In this document: piece after piece, positions 18,931-29,159 of the stretch
Layout of the letters: the number at the start of each line of letters is the position of its first letter
How positions within the stretch are numbered: position 1 is the stretch's first letter
Source of the DNA: Inia geoffrensis
Lineage: Eukaryota > Chordata > Mammalia > Artiodactyla > Iniidae
Reading direction: 5' to 3'
NCBI GenBank assembly: GCA_036417435.1
Contig: CM070900.1
Location: 36,681,496-36,745,495, forward strand
Length of the DNA stretch: 64,000 nucleotides
Notes under the pieces: model-generated
Database searches by the model: none
Seen by the model: the letters and a program-made list of their open reading frames with translations, nothing else
Told to the model about the DNA's origin: nothing
Translations under genes and position numbers: made by a program

Positions 18931-19499
18931 GATTAGTGAGGGAGTCAATTCTGTGGAAGATTTTTGTGTCCAAGAAAGGTGAGAAATAGAAAAGTAGTCT
19001 AAGAAGAGAAAATCAGGTAAGATGTTTTCTGTTTTTTTTTGGAAAAAGGGAAACTTCCACATTTGTAGGCAGACAGGGAAAAAAATGTAGAGAGAAAAAT
19101 GAATGAAAGAAACAAAAAAGAGAAGGTAATTGCTGGAGTGGGATTCTGAAGGAGGATTAAGAGAACAGTGGAGAGGTCAGCCTTGGACAGGAGATGGAAC
19201 AGCTTTTTCATGAGCTGAGAGGCAAGGAGGAAGGGTGAACAATGGTATAAATAAATCTGGGAATATAGGAGAGAAGTTGGAGTTCATGCATGACCATCTC
19301 TCTTTTTCTTTGTGATCTAGGAAGGTTCATCATTTGATGGAAGCTGGTAGAAGGGCTTCTGTGAGAGCAGGATTTTGAATCTAAGGAAAATGGTAAAAGA
19401 AAATGTCGAGTGCTGGAAAGGGGAAGGCTTAAAGGCATGGGTCTGAAAAATCAGTATGTCAGTGAGGCTAATGCAGACTGGAGTGGATAGACAGGAATG

Positions 19500-19889
19500 T
19501 ATGATGGATAAAAGGGCATCAAATTTGGAGGTATATAGTCCTGGGTAGAGATCCTGGCTCTATATGTATTTAGTAGCTTTTACTAGGGCATGGTGTATGA
19601 CATGCAGCCCCCAAGTCTCAGTGGCTTACAAAAACATTTCCTTCTTTCTCATGTTGCATGGAAATGGCTGCAGGTCAGTTGTTACAGCTCTTCTCCAGGC
19701 AATGGTTAGGGTTCAAATCCATTTCATACTCCAGGATTCATGTTAGCAGAAAAGCAGCTACTGTAGCATGACTCCTCATGGCAGGGGACAAAGGAGCAAG
19801 AAACCAAACTGAACCAAGCAATTGCATTTAAATGTTTTTTCTTGGATGATTTATGTCGTGTTTGTTCGTGTTCCATTGGCCAAAGCAAG
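19500..19889 (-). mobile_element. Old LTR-like repeat, left part, split by an L1
   Basis: CAAGTCTCAGTGGCTTACAA, GGTCAGTTGTTACAGCTCTT and TTCCATTGGCCAAAGCAAGT match the ordered motifs of the copies at 7124 and 28133. At 19890 the L1 target duplication starts. The 3' remnant resumes at 21368 (AATGGCCAAGCCC). Bases 19500-19555 may be a MIR trace. Confidence 0.55.
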
Positions 19890-19920
19890 TAAAACGGCCA
19901 AGCCCCCCACCTCCTAGAGA

Positions 19921-20303
19921 AATGGAAATAAAACCAAAAATAAACAAATGGGACCTAATGAAACTTAAAAGCTTTTGCACAGCAAAGGAAACCATAAACA
20001 AGACGAAAAGACAACCCTCAGAATGGGAGAAAATATTTGCAAACAAAGCAACTGACAAAGGATTAATCTCCAAAATATACAAGCAGCTCATGCAGCTCAA
20101 TATCAAAAAAACAGGGCTTCCCTGGTGGCACGGTGGTTGGGAGTCCGCCTGCCAATGTGGGGGGCACGGGTTCGTGCCCCAGTCCAGGAGGATCCCGTGT
20201 GCCACAGGGCGGCTGGGCCCGTGAGCCATGGCTGCTGAGCCTGTGCGTCCGGGGACTGTGCTCCATGGCAGGAGAGGCCACAGCAGTGAGAGGCCCACGT
20301 ACC

Positions 20304-20339
<36 letters not shown>

Positions 20340-20932
20340 ACCCAATCCAAAAATGCGCAGAAGACCTAAACAGACATTTCTCCAAAGAAGATATACAGAT
20401 TGCCAAAAAACATATGAAAGGATGCTCAACGTCACTAATCATGAGAGAAATGCAAATCAAAACTACAATGAAGTATCACCTCACACGGGTCAGAATGGGC
20501 ATCATCAAAAAATCTATAATCAATAAATGCTGGAAAGGGTGTGGAGAAAAGGGAACCCTTTTGCACTGCTGGTGAGAATGTAAACTGATACAGCCACTAT
20601 GGAAAACAGTATGGAGGTTCCTTAAAAAAACTAAAAATAGAACTACCATATGACCCAGCAATCCCACCACCGGGCATATACCTTGAGAAAACCATAATTC
20701 AAAAAGAGACATGTACATACCACAATGTTCATTGCAGCTCTATTTACAATAGCCAGGACATGGAAGCAACCTAACTGTCCATCAACAGATGAATGGATAA
20801 AGAAGATGTGGCACATACATACAATGGAATATTACTCAGCCATAAAAAGAAATGAAACTAAGTTATTTGTAGTGAGGTGGATGGACCTAGAGTCTGTCAT
20901 ACAGAGTGAAGTTAAGTCAGAAAGAGAAAAAT
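19921..20932 (+). pseudogene. L1 ORF2 C-terminal remnant, interrupted by a SINE
   Basis: Translation shows the ORF2 C-terminal stretch [20 protein letters not shown], then [20 protein letters not shown] up to the SINE at 20114. After the SINE comes [21 protein letters not shown] further frame at 20725 gives [20 protein letters not shown] and MEYYSAIKRNE. Lacks the endonuclease and reverse transcriptase domains. Frames change across the SINE and again between 20575 and 20725, so no protein is made. Confidence 0.9.
20114..20335 (+). mobile_element. CHR-2-like SINE inside the L1 ORF2 remnant
   Basis: GGGCTTCCCTGGTGGCACGG, B-box-like GGGTTCGTGCC, body GGCGGCTGGGCCCGTGAGCC, end GAGAGGCCCACGTACCGC and about 30 A. 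It splits the L1 between the ATATCAAAAAAAC and the CAACCCAATCCAAAAATG parts, so it is younger than the L1. The target duplication is obscured by A-runs. Confidence 0.93.
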
Positions 20933-20936
20933 AAAT

Positions 20937-20995
20937 ATGTATGCTAACACATATATATATATGCTAACACAAATATATATGCTAACACATATATA
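20937..20995. repeat. Local triplication of the TATATATGCTAACAC motif in L1
   Basis: The L1 3' region carries three copies of GCTAACACATATATA-like units where the copy at 25795 shows a single, diverged CTATTAACGCATATATGCGG. The expansion probably arose by slippage on the AT runs. Confidence 0.75.
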
Positions 20996-21218
20996 TGGAA
21001 TCAAAAAAAAAATGGTTTTGAAGAACCGAGGGGTAGGACAGGAATAAAGATGCAGACGTAGAGAATGGACTTGAGGACATGGGGGTGGGGGAAGGGTAAG
21101 CTGGGATGAAGTGAGAGAGTGGCATGGACATATATACACTACCAAATGTAAAACAAATAGCTAGTGGGAAGCAGCCACATAGCACAGGGAGATCAGCTCG
21201 GTGCTTTGTGTACAAATA

Positions 21219-21247
21219 GGGGGGTGGGGTAGGGAGGGTGGGAGGGA
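21219..21247 (+). other. G-quadruplex motif in L1 3' UTR
   Basis: G-runs of 6, 4, 3, 3, 3 and 3 separated by one- to two-base loops. This G-rich tract is characteristic of L1 3' UTRs in many mammals. Confidence 0.85.
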
Positions 21248-21383
21248 GACGCAAGAGAGAGGAGACATGGGGATATATGTATATGTATAGCTGATTCACT
21301 TTGTTATACAAAAGCAACTAACACACCATTGTAAAGCAATTATACTCCAATAAAGATGTTAAAAAAATAAAATGGCCAAGCCC

Positions 21384-21474
21384 AACATGTATGGGATAGG
21401 GAAATATCTTCCAATATGGGGAAAGGGAAGTGAATATTTACAAATAATAATACAACTACCATATCATCTAAAGA
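21384..21474. other. Remnant after L1 insertion; LTR tail
   Basis: Continuation of the split LTR-like repeat; too short to define its end. Confidence 0.35.
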
Positions 21475-21640
21475 TTTCATAACTCTGGTCAAGTTACTGC
21501 AGCATTCTGGCCTTCAGTTTCCCCACGTGTAATATGGTGATATTAGCATCTGTTTCCTATGATTACTGGGAGGATGAAATAAGATTAAGGTGTCTAAAAC
21601 CTACTATAGTGCCTAATACATAACAGATACTTTATACGTA
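21475..21640 (-). repeat. MIR fragment (antisense)
   Basis: TCTGGTCAAGTTACTGCAGC, GGCCTTCAGTTTCCCCACGT, then AATATGGTGATATTAGCATC and GTGCCTAATACATAACAGAT: antisense MIR. Confidence 0.8.
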
Positions 21641-22309
21641 TAAGATTGACTCACCTTGGTGCTAAAATTCCACAAATTCATGATCATAGGAAATGAAATT
21701 AAACTTTCTGCTCTACATTTTCCTTCTCCCAACTGACTGGGTGAACTGTAAGACCCTTTCTGGCTCTAAAATCAGTTCTAAAAATCTTATACCAAATAAT
21801 CAAACAGTCCCTTACCTCCAAAGAACCCTCTGGCTTAAGAGTAAATTATAAGATTTGGTTTATATCTCATTTGGTTTATATCTCCTTGGCTCAGCCAATT
21901 ACCAAGGGCAGAGAGAAGACTTGTTCAAATAAACATAAATCTATACGAACCAAAGTGTATGGCAGACCATCTCATCATCCATTAGCAACACTGTTTAAAG
22001 CTTACAGAAAGGGTGATATTTCACAGAGAAAGATCAAGATATACTCACTTCACCTGGAGGACTTTAGCCACCTTGAATAATAAGCTCTGAAGATGAGATG
22101 TGAAATCTGACAGCAAGTGAGGAAATAGTTGAAGAGGAGGCATTGGAAATGCCCAGAGGCCTCTCAGGTGCCACCTGCTGCCTTGAAAATGTGTGAAAGC
22201 CTTGAAATGGTGTCTGGCAGACCCCCGGAAACTACCCACCATATATCACTGACTGTTTCAGACTGGAAGCAGGTAGAGACATGTCTGAACAATGTTCAAG
22301 TGACCAATT
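21641..22309. other. Unassigned non-coding sequence
   Basis: No repeat or gene recognised; TTTGGTTTATATCTC is repeated locally at about 21855-21885. Confidence 0.4.
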
Positions 22310-22660
22310 ATATCAGTTAGGATTGTGGGTGGCTACAAGGTACAGAGACCAGACCACAATGGCTTATATAAAACAGAGGTTTATTTTCCCAGCTAGCCAT
22401 CCTTTGGAAGTAAACAGGCAACTATTTCACTGTGGTATCAATGTCATGGGAATTTCTGGTGTGCATTAGTCTAGAAGAAGGTTGGCATGGAACGTTTTAC
22501 TAGTTGGCAGGTTGAAATTCAAGCTCAAACCCAAGGATTTCACAGGTGCATTCCAACTTTAGTGTATAGCTTAAGGGGGTTGACCAGGTGCCCAATTTAA
22601 ATACCTAGCTTTAAAACCAAGCAGAGTTAATTGGTCAAATATCTAAGTACCTACCACAGG
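22310..22660 (-). repeat. Old interspersed repeat (family A), antisense
   Basis: TATCAGTTAGGATTGTGGGT, GCTACAAGGTACAGAGACCA and TTATATAAAACAGAGGTTTA resemble family A (see 15670, 29160 and 45490). Diverged. Confidence 0.4.
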
Positions 22661-23273
22661 TCCCATTCCGGTTTGGGTTTGTAAATAACAGAACAAAACA
22701 CAAGATTCAGTCCAAGTTTAAAAGAAAGCATACAACATACAGAGGAAAGAGATTATTACATTCAGGGAAAAGCTGGCTAAAAAAATTATTACAATTTTTC
22801 TCCCATCTTTGTCCAAATCTCTATTATTTTTAGTGGAAAAGCTATCACATTCTACCTTTCCAGTTAATCTAGTCTCAACACAGCAGTCAAAAGGATCTTT
22901 AATAAACATTAATCAGATACAACTTTTATGCTTAAATCCCTCCAATACTTCAATTGCATTTAGAGCAAAATCCAAACTCCTTACTCTGACATACTTGGTA
23001 GGCCAGCCCTTCCTCTCCAGTCCTATTCTGCACTACTGAATTCTCATCCTCTCTGTTCTAGCCACACTGCTCACAAGACTAGTTTCTGCCTCAGGGCCTT
23101 TGCATTTGTGATATCCTTCACCCAGGCTGCTCTTTCTGCAGAGGAGAGGGTTGGATCTTTTCTCTTTTTTTCCTTTTTTTAAATTTGGGGATTTTTTGGA
23201 TCACCCATGTTCTATGTTCCTAAATGTTATCAAGCTAAACACAATTAATCTTCCATTTTTCATGGATGTAATA

Positions 23274-25450
23274 AACAAATGTCCAGGACCAGATGGCTTC
23301 ACAGGCAAATTCTATCAAATATTTAGAGAAGAGTTAACACCTATCCTTCTCAAATTCTTCCAAAAAATTGCAGAGGGAGGAACACTCCCAAATTCGTTCT
23401 ACAAGGCCACGATCACCCTGATACCAAAACCAGAAAAAGATATCACACAAAAAAAGAAAATTACAGACCAATATCACTGATGAACATAGATGTAAAAATC
23501 CTCAACAAAATACTAGCAAAAAGAATCCAACAACACATTAAAAGGATCATACACCATGATCAAGTGGGATTTATCCCAGGGATGCAAGGATTCTTGCAAG
23601 GATTCTATATGCAAATCAATCAATGTGATACATCATATTAACAAATTAAGGAATAAAAATCATATGATCATCTCAATAGATGCAGAAAAAGCTTTTGAAA
23701 AAATTCAACACCCATTTATGATAAAAACTCTTCAGAAAATGGGCATAGAGGGAACCTACCTCATCATAACAAAGGCCATATACAACAAACCCACAGCAAA
23801 CATCATTCTCAATGGTGAAAATAGAAAGCATTTCCACTAAGATCAGGAGCAAAACAAGGATTTCCACTCTCACCACTCTTATTCAAAATAGTTTTGGTAG
23901 TTTTAGCCACAGCAATTAGAGAAGAAAAAGAAATAAAAGGAATACAAATTGGAAAAGAAGTAGTAAAACTGTCACTGTTTGCAGATGACATGATACTATA
24001 CATACAGAATCCTAAAGATGCCATCAGAAAACTACTAGAACTAATCAATGAATTTGGTAAGGTTGCAGGATACAAAATTAATGCACAGAAATCTCTTGCA
24101 TTCTTATACACTAACAATGAAAAATCAGAAAGAGAAATTACATAAACAAGCCCATTTACCATCACAACAGAAAGAATAAATACCTACCTAAATGGGAAGG
24201 AAATCCAAAAAAGAGGGGATATATGTATATGTATAGCTGATTCACTTTGCTGTACAGCAGAAATTAGCACAACATTGTAAAGCAAATATACTCCAATAAA
24301 AATTAATTTAAAAAAGAATAAAATACCTAGGAATAAACCTACCTAAGGAGGCAAAAGACTTCTACTAAGAAAACTGTAAGACACTGATGAAAGAAATCAA
24401 AGACAACACAAACAGATGGAGAGACATACCATGTTCCTGGATTGGAAGAATCAATATTGTGAAAATGACTCTACTACCCAAAGCAATCTACAGATTCAGT
24501 GCAATCCCTATCAAGTTACCAATGGCATTCTACACAGAATTAGAACAAAAATTTGTATGGAAACACAAAAGACCTTGAATAGCCAAAGCAATCTTGAGAA
24601 CAAAGAACGGAGCTGGAGGAATCAGGCTCCCCGACTTCAAACTATACTACAAAGCTACAGTAATCCAGACAGTATAGTACTGGCACAAAAACAGAAATAT
24701 AGATCAATGGTACAGGATAGAAAGCCCAGAGATAAACCCACGCACATATGGTCACCTAATTTATGACAAAGGAGGCAAGAACATACAATGGAGAAAAGAC
24801 AGCCTCTTCAATAAGTGGTGCTGGGAAAAGTGGACAGCTACATGTAAAAGAATGAAATTAGAACACTCCCTAACACCATACACACAAATATACTCAAAAT
24901 GGATTAAAGACCTAAATGTAAGACCACATACTATAAAATTGTTAGAGGAAAACATAGGAAAAACTCTTTGACCTAAGCCACAGCAAGGTCTTTTTTGACC
25001 CACCTCCTACAGTAATGAAAATAAAAACAAAAATAAACAAATGGAACTTAATTAAACTTAAAAGCTTTTGCACAGCAAAGGAAACCATAAACAAGACAAA
25101 AAGACAACCCTCAGAATGGGAGAAAATATTTGCAAATGAAGCAACAGACAAAAGATTAATCTCCAAAATATACAAGCAGATCATGCAGCTCAATATCAAA
25201 AAAACAAACAACCCAATCCAAAAATGGGCAGAAGACCTAAATAGACATTTCACCAAAGAAGACATACAGGTGGCCAAGAGGCTCATGAAAAGATGCTCAA
25301 CATCACTAATCATTAGAAAAATGCAAATCACAACTACCAGTAACACCTCACACCAGTCAGAATGGCCATCATCAAAAAATCTACAAACAACAATGCTGGA
25401 GAGGGTGTGGAGAAAAGGGAACCCTTTTGCACTGTTGGTGGGAATGTAAA
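23274..25450 (+). pseudogene. L1 ORF2 remnant: reverse transcriptase and C-terminal region
   Basis: Pieces in order: [20 protein letters not shown] (23320s), [20 protein letters not shown] (23675s), the catalytic box FADD intact at 23978-23989, [20 protein letters not shown] (24490s), then [20 protein letters not shown] (25050s) and [20 protein letters not shown]. Successive pieces lie in different frames and stops separate them. A 13-base tandem repeat (about 23582-23605) and the 95-base L1 insert break the coding. Endonuclease is absent. Confidence 0.93.
24215..24309 (+). mobile_element. 95-base L1 3' tail inserted within another L1
   Basis: GGATATATGTATATGTATAG, CTGTACAGCAGAAATTAGCA and ATATACTCCAATAAAAATTA are the last bases of an L1 3' UTR. 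They lie inside ORF2 and are bounded by AAAAAAGA at 24207-24214 and 24310-24317. Without it the ORF2 sequence is continuous. An extreme 5' truncation. Confidence 0.88.
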
Positions 25451-26164
25451 GTGATATAGCCACTGTGGAGAACAGTATGGAGGTTCCTTAAAAAACTAAA
25501 AATAGAACTACCATATGACCCAGCAGTCCCACTACTGGGCATATACTCTGAGAAAACCATAATTCAAAAGGACACATATACCCCAGTGTTCACTGCAGCA
25601 CTATTTACAATAGCCAGGACATGGAAACAACCTGAATATCCAACATTGTATGTACCAACATTGTGGTACATATATACAATGGAATATTACTCAGCCATTA
25701 AAAGGAAAAATATTGGCTGATTTGCAGAGATGTGGATGGACCTAGAGTCTGTCATACAGAGTGAAGTAAGCCAGAAAGAGGAAAACAAATATCGCCTATT
25801 AACGCATATATGCGGAATCTAGAAAAATGGTACAGATGAATCTATTTGTGGGGCAGGAATAGAGAAGCAGACGTAGAGAACGGACATGTGGACACAGCGG
25901 GGGAAGGGAGGGTGGGACGAATTGGGAGACTAGGATTGACATATATACACTACCATGTGTAAAATAGCTAGCTAGCAGGAACATGCTATAAAACACAGGA
26001 AGCTCAGCTCGGTGCTCTGTGACGACCTGTGGGTGGGATGTCGGGGGTGGGAGGGAGGTCCAAGGGGGAGGGGATATAGGCGTACATATAGCTGATTCAC
26101 TTCACTGTACAGCAGAAACTAACACAACACAACGTTGTAAAGCAATTATACTCCAATTTAAAAA

Positions 26165-26427
26165 ATTCAGCTTTTTTGAGGTATAATATGACATAAAATT
26201 GTGAGATATTTAAAGGTGCATCGTGGTGATTTGATATGTGTATGCAATGTGAAAGGATTCCCCCCAAGTAGTTAATTAACATTCATCACCTCACATATTT
26301 CCCTTTTCTTCCACCCTCCCTCCCTCCTTTCCTTTTTAGAGAATATTTAGGATTTTCCGTCTTATCAAATTTCAATTATATAAAACACATTAACCATAAT
26401 CACCATGTTTTACATTAGATCCTCAGA
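26165..26427 (-). mobile_element. Older L1 3' UTR fragment (antisense)
   Basis: TTTTTTGAGGTATAATATGA, CATAAAATTGTGAGATATTT, TGATTTGATATGTGTATGCA, AGTTAATTAACATTCATCAC: the inverted 3' UTR motif of older L1 subfamilies, also seen at 36709. Confidence 0.75.
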
Positions 26428-26686
26428 TCTTTTTTCTTTTTACATCTTTATTAGATTTATAATTGCTTTACAATGTTGTGTTAGTTTCTGCTGTACAACA
26501 AAGTGAACCAGCTATATGTATATCTATATCCCCTCCCTGTTGGCCCTCCCTCCTACCCTCCCTATCCCACCTCTCTAGGTCATCACAAAGCACCAAGCTG
26601 ATCTCCCTGTGCTACACAGCTGCTTCCCACTAGCTATCTACTTTACACATGGTAGTTTATATACGTCAATGCTACTCTCTCAATTC
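26428..26686 (-). mobile_element. L1 3' end (antisense), tail-to-tail with the sense L1
   Basis: Reading minus: TAAACTACCATGTGTAAAG, GCTAGTGGGAAGCAGCTGTG, GATCAGCTTGGTGCTTTGTG, the G-rich tract, AGAAACTAACACAACATTGT and TATAAATCTAATAAAGATG. These correspond to 25945-26160 on the other strand, so the two 3' UTRs form an inverted repeat. Confidence 0.9.
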
Positions 26687-26945
26687 GGGTTGGATCTTTC
26701 CAACACAAATGTCACCTTCCTAGAGATCATTTCCCCCATCACCTTATATGAAGCAGCCCTCTGATCCTCCTATCATTCTATTCCATTATCCTATTTTTTA
26801 AATTATTATTATTACTACCTGACTATATCTTGTTTGTTTGTTTGTGGCTTCACTATCCTTAGTAGACTGTAAGCTCTCTGCAGGTAGAGCCTGGCACATG
26901 TATACACTCAGTGAGTATGTGCTAAATAATTTCATAATCAAGTGT

Positions 26946-27834
26946 TTCAGACTCTAATCATTCAGAAAAGCGGGATATTTTCGTGATCCCTGAATCAGGA
27001 AACTTTTCATGGAGGAGAAGCAAATGGGTTGGCCTTGGAAGAAGAGAAGGATTTGGATTAGAGGTACCCAGGTGATGCCATGGGTGAGGTTTGTGGGGAA
27101 TGGAGGCATGGCCTTAGTCTGTGGCAATGTCATTTCAGAACTGACAGCAAACAGCGCCTACACCCCTGCCCCTGGCAGGTCAGAGAGGCCAACCTTTCTT
27201 AAGGAAATACGATCAAGGGCCTGGAAGCAAAATACTCTCATGACTTAATCAAAAGAAAACATGTGACTCTTGCATAGACCAAAATAAATTCCCAGACCGA
27301 GGGGGTGTGGCTGAGCAACAGTTCTTGAGCTGAAGAGAAAATGCAGGACCTTCCAAAGCATTCTGTGAAAAATGCTCTTTGGATATAACTGCAAGTTAAA
27401 AATAACTTCTGTTGGGTGTGGAGAGAACAACTCAAATATTGGGCCCAGAAACCCAGAATGAGGGCCAAATTTGGGCTAAGAAAATGCTAGATTCTTGAGA
27501 TCTTTGGAAAGCAATTCCCCTCCCATCGTTTATTTACAATGAACAAAGTTTCTTAGAAACAAATATGAGGAAATTGACAATTTGTGATTTTTTTAAGTGT
27601 GAAACCAATATGCTAATAAATAGATCATCTTCCAGTGTGATGCGGGAAGAAAAATATCTGAGAAAGACAGGTCTGTGACCCAAGATAAACAAATATGACA
27701 ACACTGGAGAACAAGATGGTATCTAGAATAAGGCCAAGGGGTGTGGCTCTGACCTTGGGAGCAAGGGACATAAGGCAGGCAAATACAGCAGAAACTGAGA
27801 ACTGTCATGGGAAGCAGGCTCACCTGGGAGAGAA
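26946..27834. other. Unassigned non-coding sequence
   Basis: Contains no family I can name. Short ORFs on both strands look like chance. Confidence 0.4.
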
Positions 27835-28010
27835 TGCACCTCTGCCACTCTTTCCGTGTGACCTTAAGTAACTTACTTCACCCCTCTTGCCTCAGTTTCT
27901 TCATCTGTAGAATGGAAAAATGTCTATCTACCCGCCAAGGGTATTGTGGAGATTAAATGAAGTACTTCATAAAAACTGCCTCACAGAGTACCTAAATGTT
28001 AGAAAGCTTT
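27835..28010 (-). repeat. MIR SINE (antisense)
   Basis: GCACCTCTGCCACTCTTTCC, GTGTGACCTTAAGTAACTTA, TTGCCTCAGTTTCTTCATCT, GTAGAATGGAAAAATGTCTA and TGGAGATTAAATGAAGTACT follow antisense MIR order. Confidence 0.85.
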
Positions 28011-28132
28011 AAAAATCTTGGAATTCTATTTCTGTCCCTTCTCCTGACAGGGTTGGGGAAATTGGAGAGCTTCAGAATTACAATGGATAAGATATAAGAC
28101 AAGATTTTTGCTTTCCTAGTTAGGGAGTATAA

Positions 28133-28600
28133 TGCTTATCTTTTGCCACAATAATGATGTGGAACAAACCAATAGTAAATTCAGTGGCTTAAAACAGAGA
28201 ACATTTATTTAGCTCACAAATCTGCCAGCTGGCCGTTTAGTCTGGACTCAGCTGGGCAGTTCTTCTGGTTTAGGCTCATCTGTCTGGGGGCTTGACTGAC
28301 TATTGGTTGGTCTAGGGTGGCCTCGCCTGGGGTAACTGACTGGTTGACTTGGCTTTCCTCCAGGAGGCTAGCCCAGGCATGCTCTCATGGTGAAGGCAGA
28401 GGAGCAAAAGTGAGCAAGCCCAGTGGTGTGCTTTTCAAGGCTCCGTTTATGTCACATCTGCTAACATACTACTGGCCAAAGCAAGGCACACAGTCAAATC
28501 CAGAGTCAGAGCTGGAGGGCACTACAAGGTTGCATGTTATAGGATGCAGATATCGGACAGATAAAGAAATGTAGCCATTGATGCAATTAACCTACTGCAG
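28133..28600 (-). mobile_element. Old LTR-like repeat (same family as 7124)
   Basis: TTCAGTGGCTTAAAACAGAG, ACATTTATTTAGCTCACAAA, CAGCTGGGCAGTTCTTCTGG, GGAGGCTAGCCCAGGCATGC and TACTGGCCAAAGCAAGGCAC. No internal retroviral sequence adjoins. Confidence 0.6.
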
Positions 28601-29159
28601 GGAGACTGCACAGATGCATGCACAGATAATTAAATTTTATATAAACACATAATAAAATACATATATAATTAACACAAGATGGAAGATAATGGCTTGTAAT
28701 CCCATAGCATTTCACTGATTCTAAAGAACTTTTTCCCAAAATTTTCTGCCTTAATCACTCCCTGTGATTAGGGAACAGGCATCACTGACCCATGTTACAG
28801 ACAGTAAAGAGAGAAACCTAGGCGTGAACTTCTGATGACAAAACTCCCCTTTACCCCATGGCCTCTTAAACCAAGACTCAAACAAGTGGAACACACACAA
28901 AAGGGGCAGGGATCTCCGTGAGCTTGGGTAGCCAAGAAGATTTTGTACAGACCAAATCTACCTGGGACATGGATATATGCACAATGATGAGTTTTCAACC
29001 TTTTAAATGCAGCAAACCCACTTTTTTTGGACAAATTTTTATGTAGAAATTGCCAACTGTACTGTATAAACTAAAAAAAAGAGCTATTTCATTAGCATAC
29101 ATTTACTTTTAGATTCACATGTATAACATTTACTTATTACCAAATCAATGTATAAGGAT
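28601..29159. other. Unassigned non-coding sequence
   Basis: AT-rich 28620-28690; a weak MIR-like GACCCATGTTACAGACAG piece near 28790. No gene recognised. Confidence 0.4.

Larger units (their letters stand above)
17600..19445 (-). repeat. Long antisense L2 LINE mosaic
   Basis: TATCATGTTAAGGAGTTTGG at about 17665 with ATTTATCCTATGAATAACAG, TGATGGGCTTCC... (SINE boundary) at 17918, GACACCCCAGTGGAGATATC at about 18184, GTTCACAAAGAACAAGAAGA at about 18308, and GTCAGCCTTGGACAGGAGAT at about 19177 follow the antisense L2 order seen also at 6881-9990. A SINE, a palindromic DNA-element relic and a local minisatellite interrupt it. No ORF survives. Confidence 0.65.
19906..21367 (+). mobile_element. 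5'-truncated L1 with clean 16-base target duplication
   Basis: Starts inside the ORF2 3' part, continues through the ORF2 end, 3' UTR and ACTCCAATAAAGATG end with a short A-tail. TAAAACGGCCAAGCCC at 19890-19905 and TAAAATGGCCAAGCCC at 21368-21383 are the target duplication (15 of 16). A CHR-2 SINE sits inside. Typical dead-on-arrival L1 of about 1.24 kb without the SINE. Confidence 0.95.
23271..26160 (+). mobile_element. 5'-truncated sense L1 in the cluster
   Basis: Begins at the ORF2 string for [11 protein letters not shown] and runs through the reverse transcriptase and C-terminal regions to the 3' UTR, ending ATTATACTCCAATTT. A 95-base L1 tail is inserted at about 24215-24309. Confidence 0.93.
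23161..26686. mobile_element. L1 insertion cluster bounded by 13-base direct repeats
   Basis: GGGTTGGATCTTT occurs at 23148-23160 and again at 26687-26699, consistent with one target duplication around the whole composite. Inside, in order: a poly-pyrimidine tract and AT-rich remnant (23161-23270), a sense L1 from the reverse transcriptase to the 3' end (23271-26160), an antisense older L1 3' UTR (26165-26427) and an antisense L1 3' end (26428-26686). Which piece made the duplication is not certain. Confidence 0.75.
22840..26945 (+). repeat. L2 LINE 3' region, split by an L1 cluster
   Basis: Left part 22840-23160: CCTCCAATACTTCAATTGCA, AGAGCAAAATCCAAACTCCT, GCCTCAGGGCCTTTGCATTT. Right part 26687-26945: CAACACAAATGTCACCTTCC, TAGACTGTAAGCTCTCTGCA and a GAGTATGTGCTAAATAAT end. 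The parts are collinear, so one L2 was opened by the insertion at 23161-26686. Confidence 0.85.

Noticed and set aside
18589..19062. 157-codon minus-strand ORF rich in HFLTTSLPHHLTS
   Set aside because: Pure product of the 16-base minisatellite and the TG run.
19828..20460. Minus-strand 210-codon ORF
   Set aside because: Antisense reading of L1 and the nested SINE; no biological support.
24942..25463. Minus-strand 173-codon ORF
   Set aside because: Antisense of L1 ORF2, which often stays open by codon bias.
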